Source: an uncultured Rhodospirillaceae bacterium (lineage in GTDB: Bacteria; Pseudomonadota; Alphaproteobacteria; Rhodospirillales; Magnetospirillaceae). Taken from it: a stretch of 50,016 nt of DNA. Positions 31,571-40,545 of this stretch are shown here, in pieces (the first letter of the stretch is position 1; every line of letters starts with the position of its first letter). Made by a program: the position numbers and the translations under genes. A model generated the notes under the pieces. That model had not been told where the DNA came from, searched no databases, and worked only from the letters and a program-made list of their open reading frames with translations. The stretch spans positions 1 to 50,016 of the forward strand of contig CAIULK010000197.1 of the NCBI GenBank assembly GCA_903899885.1, given 5' to 3'.

Positions 31571-32371
31571 ATGCCCCTGCGGTCGATCGGTGTGTTCGAT
31601 TCCGGGGTCGGCGGGCTGACCGTGGCGGCGGCGCTGCGCCGCCGGTTGCCTTCGGAACATCTGATTTACTTGGGTGATCTGGCGCGGCTGCCCTATGGCA
31701 CCAAATCGGCGGCGACGGTCGAGCGCTATGCCCTGCAAGCCGGGAAGTTCCTGGCCGGTTTCGACATCAAGATGCTGGTGGTCGCTTGCAACACCGCCTC
31801 GGCGCACGGATTGGCCGCCTTGCGGGCAGCCCATCCCGATCTGCCGATCCTGGGCGTGGTCGAGGCCGGGGCGGAGGCCGCGGCCCGTTTAACCAAAACC
31901 GGCGGCATCGTGGTCGCCGCGACCGAGGGCACGTGCGCGGCCGAGGCCTTCCCGAAAAGCCTGTACGCCCGCCGCTCGGACATTCGCGTGCTGCAAATTC
32001 CCTGCCCGCTGTTCGTCGCCCTGGCCGAGGAGGGCATCACCGAGGGCCCGCTGGCCGACACCGTGATCCGCCACTATCTGGCCGCCGCCTTCGGGGATCA
32101 CGACAACGACACCCTGGTGTTGGGCTGCACCCATTTCCCATTGCTGACCAATGCCTTGCGCACCGCTCTCGGTACGAAGCCGGCCTTCGCCGATTGTGCG
32201 GCGGCGGTTGCCGATCAAGCGGCGGAGGTTTTATCCGTCCACCGCCTAGCCGCGCCGGATCGTTCTGGAATGCTGCGTCTTCTGGCCACCGACAGCGCCG
32301 CCCGCTTCCGTACCCTAGCCGAACGCCTCGTTCCCGATCTCGCGGGCGAGGTCGAGCGGGTGGATTTGTAA
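31571..32371 (+). CDS. murI: Glutamate racemase
   Basis: The 266-residue enzyme makes D-glutamate for peptidoglycan. FDSGVGGLTV is at residues 9-18, YLGDLARLPYGTKS follows, and the two catalytic cysteines are Cys73 (ACNTAS) and Cys186 (GCTHFP). Length is normal. It is the last gene of the mre-PBP2-rodA run and ends three bases before the convergent rlmH; no clear terminator lies between them. Confidence 0.95.
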   Translation: MPLRSIGVFDSGVGGLTVAAALRRRLPSEHLIYLGDLARLPYGTKSAATVERYALQAGKFLAGFDIKMLVVACNTASAHGLAALRAAHPDLPILGVVEAGAEAAARLTKTGGIVVAATEGTCAAEAFPKSLYARRSDIRVLQIPCPLFVALAEEGITEGPLADTVIRHYLAAAFGDHDNDTLVLGCTHFPLLTNALRTALGTKPAFADCAAAVADQAAEVLSVHRLAAPDRSGMLRLLATDSAARFRTLAERLVPDLAGEVERVDL

Positions 32372-32374
32372 AGC

Positions 32375-32833
32375 TCACGCCCGGTGATACGGGTGTCCAC
32401 TGAGCAGCGATTGCGCCCGCCACAGTTGTTCCGCCAGCAAAGTGCGCACCAGCATGTGCGGCCAGGTCATCGCGCCGAACGACAGCAACAGGTCGGCCCG
32501 TTCGCGAACGCCTGGTCCATGGCCGTCGGCGCCGCCGATCAGGAATACCGTCGCCGGAACCGCTTGGTCGCGCCATGTCTCCAGCGTGCGGGCGAACTGT
32601 TCGGAACCCAACGTGCCGCCGCGTTCATCCAGCGCCACCAGCTTGGCGCCGCCGGGGATCGTGTCCAGCAGCAGGGCCGCCTCGCGCGTCCTGCGTTCGG
32701 CGACGGGCAGCGGGCGCTTTTCCTCGACCTCGATCAGCTCCAGCTTCGGGCGCAGGCGTTCGGCGTATTTCAAGAACAGATCCCGCTCGGGCCCCGGGCG
32801 GAAACGCCCGACGGCGGCCAGCAGCAGGCGCAT
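32375..32833 (-). CDS. rlmH: 23S rRNA pseudouridine-1915 N3-methyltransferase RlmH
   Basis: The 152-residue SPOUT enzyme has KYAERLRPKLELIEVEEKRP, LVALDERGGTLGSEQFA and FLIGGADGHG, with a C-terminal knot region ending LLAEQLWRAQSLLSGHPYHR. It methylates the pseudouridine in helix 69 of mature 70S ribosomes. ATG 32833 overlaps the rsfS stop (TGATG) and gives the family start MRLLLAAVGRF. The frame upstream of it is open but is out of register with RsfS. Confidence 0.95.
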   Translation of the reverse strand: MRLLLAAVGRFRPGPERDLFLKYAERLRPKLELIEVEEKRPLPVAERRTREAALLLDTIPGGAKLVALDERGGTLGSEQFARTLETWRDQAVPATVFLIGGADGHGPGVRERADLLLSFGAMTWPHMLVRTLLAEQLWRAQSLLSGHPYHRA

Positions 32834-33186
32834 CAGGCGGTGGCGGGGGCGGCGCGCGGGCCGCTCCACATCTTTTCCAGATTGTAGAATTCGCGGATTT
32901 CGGGCCGGAACAGATGCACGATGATGTCGTGACCATCGATCAACACCCAGTCGCACTGGGCCATGCCCTCGGTCGAGGGATGCAGCCCGGCGGCCCTCAT
33001 CTTTGCGGCCAGATGTTCGGCCATCGCGCCGACTTGGCGGGCCGAGCGGCCGGTGGCGATCACCATGTGGTCCGCGATGGTGGTGCGGCCCTTCAGGTTG
33101 ATGACGGTGATATCCTCGGCCTTGTCGGCCTCGAGGGTCTCTAGAATTTGGTCCAAGACAGCGTCGTCATCCGCCAAAATAAACAT
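32833..33186 (-). CDS. rsfS: Ribosome silencing factor RsfS
   Basis: The 117-residue protein has DITVINLKGRTTIADHMVIATGRS, GMAQCDWVLIDGHDIIVHLF and REFYNLEKMWSG, the core of the RsfS/Iojap family. It binds ribosomal protein uL14 and blocks subunit joining when nutrients are short. It sits in the widespread nadD-rsfS-rlmH order, six bases after nadD. The start ATG 33186 leaves a short acidic helix (DDDAVLDQILETLEADKAED) at the front. Confidence 0.95.
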   Translation of the reverse strand: MFILADDDAVLDQILETLEADKAEDITVINLKGRTTIADHMVIATGRSARQVGAMAEHLAAKMRAAGLHPSTEGMAQCDWVLIDGHDIIVHLFRPEIREFYNLEKMWSGPRAAPATA

Positions 33187-33192
33187 ACTCCG

Positions 33193-33798
33193 TTAGAAAT
33201 TCCGCAATGCGCTGGCCGAGGCCGGATGGCGCCGCACCGCCAAGAACACCCAAGCGGGCGGCGGGTGATCCGCCAGCTCCCGCTCCCGCGTGATCCGGGC
33301 GCCGGCCATCCGTCGGGCCGCCTTGGCCGCCAAGGACCGGAAAGAATAGGGGCCGCGATCGATAACCGCAACCGGTACCGTGCCGAAAATCCGCCGCCAG
33401 CGGCTCCAACGATGGATTTGCATCAGATTATCGGCCCCCATCAGCCAAACGAAGCGAATTCGGGGAAAGCTGCGCACGAACAACGCCAATGTATCGGCGG
33501 TGCGCTGGGTGCCCCAAGCGGTCTCGACACCGCACGCCCGCAGATGCGGATGCCGTCCGCACATCCGATCGGCGCCCGCCAAGCGATCCGCGAACGGCGC
33601 CATGCCCGCCACCGGCTTCAAGGGATTTTGCGGGCTGACCAGCAGCCACACCTGATCCAGTCCCAACCGTTTCAACGCGGTCAGCGCGACGTAACGATGT
33701 CCGTCATGCGCCGGATTGAACGAGCCCCCCAACAGGCCGACCCGCAGGCGCCGCCGGTCGCCCCAGCGGTTGATCTCACCCCGGCCGGCACTGGCCAT
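33193..33798 (-). CDS. nadD: Nicotinate-nucleotide adenylyltransferase
   Basis: The 201-residue NaMN adenylyltransferase makes deamido-NAD. The nucleotide-binding [11 protein letters not shown] lies at about residues 24-34, with [11 protein letters not shown] and [10 protein letters not shown] following. The late SSTxxR-type motif is present as SASALR at the extreme end. The N-terminus is extended by about 18 residues ahead of [12 protein letters not shown], and it overlaps the end of proA by 23 bases, so translation is probably coupled. Confidence 0.94.
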   Translation of the reverse strand: MASAGRGEINRWGDRRRLRVGLLGGSFNPAHDGHRYVALTALKRLGLDQVWLLVSPQNPLKPVAGMAPFADRLAGADRMCGRHPHLRACGVETAWGTQRTADTLALFVRSFPRIRFVWLMGADNLMQIHRWSRWRRIFGTVPVAVIDRGPYSFRSLAAKAARRMAGARITRERELADHPPPAWVFLAVRRHPASASALRNF

Positions 33799-35041
33799 TG
33801 CCGGTCACCACATATTTATAGGTGCAAAGCTGTTCGACGCCGACGGGACCGCGCGCGTGCAGCCGCCCGGTCGAGATGCCGATCTCGGCGCCCATGCCGA
33901 ACTCGCCGCCGTCGGCGAATTGGGTCGAGGCGTTCCACAGGCAAATCGCCGAATCGCAGCCAGCCAGGAAACATTCCGCCGCCGCCGGGTCCTCGGTGAG
34001 GATCGCGTCGGTATGGTGTGAGCCGTAAGTGTTGATGTGCTCGACCGCCGCCTCGACCCCGTCCACGGTTTTCACCGAAACGATCGCATCCAGATATTCG
34101 GTGCGCCAGTCGTCCTCGGTCGCGGGCATCACGCGGTCGTCGAGGGCCTGTACGCTGTCGTCGCCCCGCACCTCACACTCGGCTTCCAGCAGATCGTGAA
34201 CCAGAACCGCCAGATGGGTGGCGCTTACCGCTTGGTCGATAAGCAGGGTTTCGGTGGCGCCGCAAATGCCGGTGCGCCGCATCTTGGCGTTCAGCACCAC
34301 CCGGCGCGCCATCTCCAGATCGGCTGCGGCCCCGACATAGGTGTGGCAGATGCCCTCCAAATGCTGGAACAATGGCACATGCGATTCGGCGATCACCCGC
34401 TGGACCAGCGATTTGCCGCCGCGCGGCACGATGACGTCGAGATATTCGGCCATTCGCAGCATCACGCCGACCGCCTCGCGGTCGGTGGTGGGGACCAGTT
34501 GGATGACGTCGCCCGGCAGCCCGGCGGCAACAAAGCCCTTGGTCAGCGCCGCCATGATCGCCGCCGAGGAATGGAAGCATTCCGACCCGCAGCGCAAGAT
34601 CGCCGCGTTGCCCGAGGCCAGGCACAGGGCCGCCGCGTCGGCGGTGACGTTCGGCCGGCTTTCGTAAATGATCCCGATCACCCCCAGCGGCACCGACACC
34701 CGGCGGATGTGCAACCCGTTGGGCCGCGTCCATTCGGCCAGCACCCGGCCGACCGGATCGGCCAAGGCGGCGATATCCTCCAACCCCTTGGCCATCGCCT
34801 CGATGCGCTTGGCATCAAGCATCAGGCGATCCAGCATCGCCTTGGTCAGGCCCTTCAACCGGCCCTGGCCCATATCCACCGCGTTGGCGTCTTGGATCAG
34901 GGCGGCCTCGGCCCGCAGGATTCCGGCGGCCGCAGTCAGCGCCGCCGCCTTCACGCCGTGAGGCGCCATCGCCAACGCGCGCGCCGCCACCCGCGCCCGG
35001 CGGCCCATGTCGGTCATTTGGGTTTCGATGTCGGGGGTCAT
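33776..35041 (-). CDS. proA: Gamma-glutamyl phosphate reductase
   Basis: The 421-residue enzyme reduces glutamyl-5-phosphate to the semialdehyde in proline synthesis. [20 protein letters not shown], the glycine-rich [22 protein letters not shown] and the catalytic cysteine in [13 protein letters not shown] are visible; [19 protein letters not shown] is the typical end. ATG 35041 is chosen for family length; ATG 35016 ([10 protein letters not shown]) is possible. No proB adjoins it; nadD follows. Confidence 0.95.
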   Translation of the reverse strand: MTPDIETQMTDMGRRARVAARALAMAPHGVKAAALTAAAGILRAEAALIQDANAVDMGQGRLKGLTKAMLDRLMLDAKRIEAMAKGLEDIAALADPVGRVLAEWTRPNGLHIRRVSVPLGVIGIIYESRPNVTADAAALCLASGNAAILRCGSECFHSSAAIMAALTKGFVAAGLPGDVIQLVPTTDREAVGVMLRMAEYLDVIVPRGGKSLVQRVIAESHVPLFQHLEGICHTYVGAAADLEMARRVVLNAKMRRTGICGATETLLIDQAVSATHLAVLVHDLLEAECEVRGDDSVQALDDRVMPATEDDWRTEYLDAIVSVKTVDGVEAAVEHINTYGSHHTDAILTEDPAAAECFLAGCDSAICLWNASTQFADGGEFGMGAEIGISTGRLHARGPVGVEQLCTYKYVVTGNGQCRPG

Positions 35042-35133
35042 GAGGGAATGGTCCGTATCTGGGTTTACCGGAGCGGGGATGATAACACCGGGGTGACGAA
35101 GCCGACAAAGAAAGAGCCGGTCATGCCGCGGGT

Positions 35134-35385
35134 TCAAAAAATCGCGGTCACCTTGACCGTCCGTGGTCCGGTCCCTGGCGCCCGGCTGTAGCGGATGGCC
35201 TGCCCGTCGAACTCGGTGATCCACACATGCGGTGCCGACGATGGCCAGGAGCCGGGATGAGACTCGTCGCAGGCGGCGATGCCCTCAAAAAAGGTAACAA
35301 AAGCCGCCGCCCGCCGGGGCGGCATCGAGAGCAGCATCTGTTTAACCTGCGGGGTGTAGTCGAGGAGCTTAACCGATGGCGGCAC
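35134..35385 (-). CDS. Small putative toxin paired with a Phd/YefM-type antitoxin
   Basis: This 83-residue protein starts from a GTG that overlaps the antitoxin end by 17 bases. It has an N-terminal helix ([20 protein letters not shown]), a second short helix and a C-terminal beta-rich half ([19 protein letters not shown] then RTVKVTAIF). The helix-helix-sheet order and size recall RelE/ParE toxins, but no family signature is convincing. The toxin assignment is inferred from the partner gene. If real it would probably be a ribosome-dependent RNase or a gyrase poison. Confidence 0.5.
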   Translation of the reverse strand: MPPSVKLLDYTPQVKQMLLSMPPRRAAAFVTFFEGIAACDESHPGSWPSSAPHVWITEFDGQAIRYSRAPGTGPRTVKVTAIF

Positions 35386-35704
35386 GGCGCTTGATCTCCG
35401 TGTTCAATTCCGCCGTGGCGTCCTCGCCGATGAAGCCTTGCGTCGCGGCGATCTCGACCGCCTTGCGGGTCAGCAATTCCTCCTGGTCGCGCAGCAGCGC
35501 CAGATAGCGGTCGGCCTCGACCACCACCACGGCTGGGCGGTCATTCTTGGTGATGACCACCGGCCGAGCGGCGGCGCGGTCCAGCAGCGCGCCGAACAAG
35601 TTCTTAGCTTTACCGGCTGCGATCGACAAGATTGATCCTGCATGCTCGGCAAAGCGCACCACTTCGAATTCATCGGTACTCATCGGGGCCAACGCGCGGG
35701 TCAT
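35369..35704 (-). CDS. Phd/YefM-family antitoxin
   Basis: This 111-residue protein shows the antitoxin core: FAEHAGSILSIAAGKAKNLFGALLD, then PVVITKNDRPAVVVVEADRYLALL. The first part binds operator DNA as a dimer in the family; the C-terminal part (about 75-111, EIAATQGFIGEDATAEL onward) would wrap the toxin. ATG 35704 is chosen because AAGGAG lies six bases ahead of it; an ATG at 35725 lies upstream of that ribosome site. The promoter should lie in 35705-35848, shared with the divergent msbA. Confidence 0.78.
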   Translation of the reverse strand: MTRALAPMSTDEFEVVRFAEHAGSILSIAAGKAKNLFGALLDRAAARPVVITKNDRPAVVVVEADRYLALLRDQEELLTRKAVEIAATQGFIGEDATAELNTEIKRRAAIG

Positions 35705-35848
35705 GCTCAGCTCCTTAATGGCCATTGCGGCTTATCGTGGCTGTTACGGCTGTTGCGGTCAAGGGCCGCCTTATTTCCTCCCTCCTTGGCCCGCCGGGGC
35801 GGTCGTGATATGGTCCGGCCTCATTTTTGACCATCGGCGGACAACGCT

Positions 35849-37624
35849 TTGAGCGAGAACCGGCTACCCTTCAATCACTCCACCTATCTCTTGGCCCGGC
35901 GCTTGTTCATCGAGGGAATCCGGCCCTATCTCGGCCGCGTCGTCTTGGCGATTTCGTGCATGGTGGTGGGGGCGGCGGCCAATGCGGGTTACGCGCTGCT
36001 GATGGACCCGGTGGTCAACAAAATCTTCACCGAGCGCCAGGAAGCGTTCTTGTGGCCGTTGGGCATGGCGGTGATGGGCACCTTCGCGGTCAAGGCGATC
36101 GCCAATTACGGCGAGGCGGTGTATTTGTCGGGGGTCGGCTTGCAGGTCATCGCCGACATGCAGGCGCGTCTGTTCGGCCATCTGATGCGCCTCGACGTCG
36201 CCTATTTTCACGCCAATTCGACCGGGCGGATTCTGTCGCGGCTGACCAACGACATTTCCTCGATGCGCTTCGCGGTCACCGACGCCCTGACCGGCGCCGG
36301 CAAGGATGCCTCGTCGGTGATCTTCCTGATCGGCGCGATGTTTTATCAAGATTGGCGGCTGTCGGCCTTCACCTTCTTCATCTTTCCCGTCGCCATCTTG
36401 CCAATTTCGCGGCTGGGCAAGCGGATGCGCAAGGCGACCACCAACACCCAGGACCATATGGGCCGCCTGACCACGTACCTGGAGCAATCGGTGCAGGGCA
36501 TCCGGGTGGTCAAGGCCTATGGGATGGAAGAGTATGAAACCCAACGGGTGCGCGATCTGGTCAACCGCCTGCGCGATTTCATCTACGCCGCGCAGCGGGT
36601 GCGTTCGGCCTCGTCGCCGATCATGGAGTTTCTGGGCGGCATCGCGATCGCGGTGGTGATCTTGTACGGCGGCGGACGGGTGATCAGCGGCGCGACCACG
36701 CCGGGCTCGTTCTTCTCGTTCATCACCGCCTTGATGCTGGCCTACCGTCCGCTGAAAGCGATCGCCGCGCTCAACACCAATCTGCAAGAGGGGCTGACCG
36801 GGGCGGCGCGCACCTTCTCGGTGATGGACAGCGAACCCTTGATCCAGGATCGCCCGGGCGCCAAATCCTTGAAGATCAACGAGGGCGCGGTGCGGCTCGA
36901 CGACGTGTTCTTCACCTATGACGGCGCCAACACCGTGCTGGACGGCGTCGATATCACCATCCCCGGCGGACGGCGGGTGGCGCTGGTCGGCGCCTCGGGG
37001 GCCGGCAAGACCACGGTGCTCAATCTGCTGCCGCGCTTTTACGATGTGGCGGGCGGCCGGGTGCTGATCGACGGGCAAGACGTGCGCGAGGTTAGCCAAG
37101 CCTCGCTGCGCTCCAAGATCGCGCTGGTCAGCCAGGAAATCACCCTGTTCGACGATACCATCCGCGCCAACATCGCCTATGGCCGCTTCGGCGCCTCGGA
37201 TCTCGAGATCGAGGCGGCGGCCCGCGCGGCCGCCGCGCACGATTTCATCGTTTCGCTGCCCGACGGCTATGACACCACCGTCGGCGAGCGTGGCCTGTCC
37301 CTGTCGGGCGGCCAGCGCCAGCGTTTGGCGATCGCGCGTGCCATGTTGAAGAACGCGCCGATCCTGCTGCTCGACGAAGCGACCAGCGCGCTCGACACCG
37401 AGTCGGAACGCCAAGTCCAGATTGCGCTGGAAACCTTGATGCGCGGGCGGACCACGGTGGTGATCGCCCACCGGCTGTCGACCGTGGTCGGCGCCGACAC
37501 CATTTTCGTGCTCGACAAGGGCCGGGTGATCGAACAGGGCAACCACGCGGAATTGCTGGCGGCGGGCGGCGCCTATGCCCGGCTTTACTCGTTGCAGTTC
37601 GCCGCCGAAGCGACGGCTCAATGA
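35849..37624 (+). CDS. msbA: Lipid A export ABC transporter, MsbA type
   Basis: The 591-residue half-transporter has six membrane helices in about residues 25-310 and an ATPase domain with Walker A GASGAGKT, the Q-loop, signature LSGGQRQR and Walker B ILLLDEATS, followed by HRLSTV. It should flip lipid A-core across the inner membrane using ATP. The start is TTG at 35849 (product begins SENRLPFNHS after the initiator); the next ATG lies too far inside. The downstream LPS genes support MsbA over other exporters. The DUF374 gene overlaps its stop. Confidence 0.92.
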   Translation: MSENRLPFNHSTYLLARRLFIEGIRPYLGRVVLAISCMVVGAAANAGYALLMDPVVNKIFTERQEAFLWPLGMAVMGTFAVKAIANYGEAVYLSGVGLQVIADMQARLFGHLMRLDVAYFHANSTGRILSRLTNDISSMRFAVTDALTGAGKDASSVIFLIGAMFYQDWRLSAFTFFIFPVAILPISRLGKRMRKATTNTQDHMGRLTTYLEQSVQGIRVVKAYGMEEYETQRVRDLVNRLRDFIYAAQRVRSASSPIMEFLGGIAIAVVILYGGGRVISGATTPGSFFSFITALMLAYRPLKAIAALNTNLQEGLTGAARTFSVMDSEPLIQDRPGAKSLKINEGAVRLDDVFFTYDGANTVLDGVDITIPGGRRVALVGASGAGKTTVLNLLPRFYDVAGGRVLIDGQDVREVSQASLRSKIALVSQEITLFDDTIRANIAYGRFGASDLEIEAAARAAAAHDFIVSLPDGYDTTVGERGLSLSGGQRQRLAIARAMLKNAPILLLDEATSALDTESERQVQIALETLMRGRTTVVIAHRLSTVVGADTIFVLDKGRVIEQGNHAELLAAGGAYARLYSLQFAAEATAQ

Positions 37625-38316
37625 GCAGCCTCGTCAAAAGGCTGGGACGAAACGAGACATTGAGGGGATTTTTGTGCGCGCTGGTCGCCTTCTACATCCG
37701 GCTGGCTTATGCCAGCGGGCGGTGGGAGGTGATCGGCGGCGACGTGGCCCAGCGGTTGTGGGACGAGGGAAAGCCCTTCATCCTGGCCTTCTGGCACGGC
37801 CGCATTCTGATGATGCCCAAGATCTGGCGCCACGGCGTGCCGATCCACATGCTGATCAGCGAACATCGCGACGGTGAATTGATCGCCCGCACCGTCGCGC
37901 ATTTCGGCATTCATTGGGTCAAGGGCTCGAAAACCCGGGGCGGCGCCCACGCGTTGCGCACGATGTTGAAGGCGCTGAAGGCGGGCGAGTGCGTCGGCAT
38001 CACCCCCGATGGGCCGAAGGGTCCCCGGATGCAGGCTTCGGACGGCATTGTCCGGGTCGCTCAGATGTCGGGCTGTCCGATCCTGCCCGCCGCCTTCGGG
38101 GCCTCGCGCCGCACGGTGGTGTCGTCGTGGGATCGTTTCGTGGTGGCGGGGCCGTTGGCGCGGGGCGTGTTCGTGTGGGGCGAGCCGATCCATGTTCCCG
38201 CCGATGCCGACGCCCTGGGCATCGAGCATTATCGCGGGCTGGTCGAACTTGCCTTGCGCGCCGTCACCCGTTTGGCCGACGAGCGGACCGGCACGGTTCC
38301 GGTGGAGGCCGCATGA
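37621..38316 (+). CDS. DUF374 lysophospholipid acyltransferase-like protein
   Basis: The 231-residue protein has an N-terminal membrane-associated helix (GFLCALVAFYIRLAYA), ILAFWHGRILMMP, where the family places the acyltransferase histidine, LISEHRDGELI, and GITPDGPKGPRM. DUF374 proteins commonly accompany waaA and lpxK in alphaproteobacteria and are thought to act on lipid A or a phospholipid; the acyl donor and acceptor are not known. It overlaps msbA and waaA by four bases each. Confidence 0.88.
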   Translation: MSSLVKRLGRNETLRGFLCALVAFYIRLAYASGRWEVIGGDVAQRLWDEGKPFILAFWHGRILMMPKIWRHGVPIHMLISEHRDGELIARTVAHFGIHWVKGSKTRGGAHALRTMLKALKAGECVGITPDGPKGPRMQASDGIVRVAQMSGCPILPAAFGASRRTVVSSWDRFVVAGPLARGVFVWGEPIHVPADADALGIEHYRGLVELALRAVTRLADERTGTVPVEAA

Positions 38317-39596
38317 TCCACCGCCTGTACCGCGTGTTGACCCAGGCGGGCGGCCCGCTGATCCGGGCCTATCTGAACCGGCGCCGCCAACGCGGCAAGG
38401 AAGATGCCCTGCGCTTCCCCGAACGCCATGGAATCGCCGGACGGCCGCGTCCGGCGGGGCCGCTGGTGTGGCTGCACGGCGCATCGGTCGGCGAATCGCT
38501 GTCCTTGCTGCCCCTGATCGAACGGTTGGCGGCCCGGCCCGGTCTGTCGCTGCTGGTCACCACCGGCACCGTCACCTCGGCCCGGCTGCTGGCCGAACGT
38601 TTGCCGGCGCAAGCGGCGCATCAATATATTCCGGTCGATCGCCCACCTTGGGTAAAGCGGTTCTTGGACCATTGGCGGCCCGATCTGGCGCTGTGGGCGG
38701 AATCCGATTTCTGGCCGAACATGCTGGACGAAACCGGGCGGCGGCGCATTCCACTGATTTTGGTGCAAGGCCGGGTGTCGCCGCGCTCGTTCCGGGGTTG
38801 GTGCCGGATGCCGCGTTTCATCCGCCGGGTTTTGTCGAACTTCACCCTCTGCCTGGCCCAGACCGAGGGCGACGCCCAGCATTTGCGCCGGTTGGGCGCT
38901 CGCGATGTGCGGTGTTTGGGCAATCTGAAACTGTCGGTGCCGCCGCTGCCCTGTGACGAGGTGGAATTCGCCCGCTTGGCCGGATTGCTCCACGGCCGCC
39001 CGGTTTGGCTGGCCGCCAGCACCCATCCCGGCGAGGAGGCGATCGCGGCGGACGTGCATCAACGCTTGGCCGCGACACACCCCCGGCTGCTCACCGTCAT
39101 CGCGCCGCGCCATCCCACCCGGGGCGACGAGGTGAGCGCCTTGATCCGCGCCGCCGGGCTGACGGTGGCGCAACGCTCGCACGGGCAGGCGCCCGCGCCG
39201 GACACCGCCGTTTTCGTCGCCGACACCCTGGGCGAGATGGGCTTGCTGTTTCGGCTTGCGCCGATCGTCTTCATGGGCAAGAGTCTGACGGCGGAAGGGG
39301 GGCAAAACCCCTTCGAGCCCGCGTGCCTGGGGGCAACCGTGTTGTTCGGTCCACGCATGAGCAATTTTCCCGACATGGTGCCCGCCCTGCTGGCTTCGGG
39401 CGGCGGCGAAGCCGTCGCCGACGCGGTCGAGCTGGCCGACGCCGTCGCCCGCTTGCTGGACGATCCGGCGCTGCTGAACGCGCGCCGGAACGCCGCGCAG
39501 GCGTGGACCAAGGCCGAGGCCGGGGCGCTGGATTCGGTGGCGGCGGCGCTGGACCCGTTTTTGATTGGCGCGGAGGCCCGCCATGCGCGCTCCTGA
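38313..39596 (+). CDS. waaA: Kdo transferase (3-deoxy-D-manno-octulosonic acid transferase)
   Basis: The 427-residue GT-B glycosyltransferase adds Kdo to lipid IVA at the inner membrane. WLHGASVGESLSLLPLIERL, TTGTVTSARLL and LWAESDFWPNML form the N-terminal domain; WLAASTHPGEE, FVADTLGEMGLLFRLAP and GGQNPFEPACLG form the C-terminal domain. ATG 38313 overlaps the DUF374 stop (ATGA); the long frame upstream is in the shadow of that gene. Whether it adds one or two Kdo cannot be told. Confidence 0.95.
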   Translation: MIHRLYRVLTQAGGPLIRAYLNRRRQRGKEDALRFPERHGIAGRPRPAGPLVWLHGASVGESLSLLPLIERLAARPGLSLLVTTGTVTSARLLAERLPAQAAHQYIPVDRPPWVKRFLDHWRPDLALWAESDFWPNMLDETGRRRIPLILVQGRVSPRSFRGWCRMPRFIRRVLSNFTLCLAQTEGDAQHLRRLGARDVRCLGNLKLSVPPLPCDEVEFARLAGLLHGRPVWLAASTHPGEEAIAADVHQRLAATHPRLLTVIAPRHPTRGDEVSALIRAAGLTVAQRSHGQAPAPDTAVFVADTLGEMGLLFRLAPIVFMGKSLTAEGGQNPFEPACLGATVLFGPRMSNFPDMVPALLASGGGEAVADAVELADAVARLLDDPALLNARRNAAQAWTKAEAGALDSVAAALDPFLIGAEARHARS

Positions 39597-40545
39597 TTTT
39601 TGGAATCACAACGGGGCGGCGGCGCGGCTGTTGTCGCCGGTCTCATCCATTTGGGCCTGGGCGGTCGAGCGCCGCTTGGCCGAGGCCGATCCCTATCGTC
39701 CGCCGATTCCGGTGGTTTGCGTCGGCAATATCGTCGCGGGCGGGGCCGGAAAAACTCCGGTGGTGACCGATCTGGTGCGCCGCTTCCGGGCGCGCGGACG
39801 CCATCCGCATATCTTGTCGCGCGGCTACGGCGGAACCGAGGTGGGGCCGCGCGCCGTCGATCCGGTTCGTCACGATGCGGCGCGGGTCGGCGACGAACCC
39901 TTGCTGCTGTCGTCGGAAGCACCGACCTGGGTGGCGCGCTGGCGCCCCGATGGCGCGGCGGCCGCCGCCGAGATGGGCGCCGACCTTTTGGTGATGGACG
40001 ACGGTTTTCAAAACGCGACGATCGCCAAGGATCTGTCGCTGATCGTGGTCGATGGCGGCTATGGTTTCGGCAATGGCCGGGTGATGCCGGCCGGTCCATG
40101 CCGCGAGCCGATCGAACGCGGGCTGGCCCGTGCCGACGCGGTGGTCTTGGTCGGCGAGGACAGCTCGGGCTGTGCACGCTATTTCAACGATATCCCGGTG
40201 TTGCGCGCCAAACTGGTTCCTGGCCCGGAATCGGTGCGGCTGATTGAACGCCGGGTTGCCGCCTTCGCGGGCATCGGGCGGCCGGAGAAATTCTTCGACA
40301 CGCTGCGGATTCTGGGCGCCGATTTGGTCTCGGCCACCGACTTCCCCGATCACTATCCCTACAGCGCCGACGAGATCCAGGAACTGATCGCCGACGCCTT
40401 GGCGCAAGATGCGCTGCTGGTCACCACCGCCAAGGACGCGGTGCGGGTTCCCGCCCATTTGCGGGACAAGCTGTTCGTGCTGCCGGTCGCCATGGAATGG
40501 CGGGACCCGGCGGCGCTGAACACTCTGCTCGACCGGGTGGCATGA
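39583..40545 (+). CDS. lpxK: Tetraacyldisaccharide 4'-kinase
   Basis: The 320-residue membrane-associated P-loop kinase phosphorylates the 4' position of the lipid A disaccharide. VVCVGNIVAGGAGKTPVV carries the P-loop, followed by HILSRGYGG, VGDEPLLLS and LLVMDDGFQN. ATG 39583 has GGAGG six bases upstream and gives a family-type start (MRAPDFW); it overlaps waaA by 14 bases. Confidence 0.96.
   Translation: MRAPDFWNHNGAAARLLSPVSSIWAWAVERRLAEADPYRPPIPVVCVGNIVAGGAGKTPVVTDLVRRFRARGRHPHILSRGYGGTEVGPRAVDPVRHDAARVGDEPLLLSSEAPTWVARWRPDGAAAAAEMGADLLVMDDGFQNATIAKDLSLIVVDGGYGFGNGRVMPAGPCREPIERGLARADAVVLVGEDSSGCARYFNDIPVLRAKLVPGPESVRLIERRVAAFAGIGRPEKFFDTLRILGADLVSATDFPDHYPYSADEIQELIADALAQDALLVTTAKDAVRVPAHLRDKLFVLPVAMEWRDPAALNTLLDRVA

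Noticed and set aside
32375-32383. Rho-independent terminator between murI and rlmH
   Set aside because: The convergent genes are three bases apart and no hairpin with a T-run is visible.
35705-35725. Upstream ATG of the antitoxin
   Set aside because: The AAGGAG ribosome site lies between this ATG and the one at 35704, so only the latter is properly spaced.
35864-37621. Minus-strand open frame of 585 codons opposite msbA
   Set aside because: Exact antisense shadow of the transporter gene, with no domain and biased composition.
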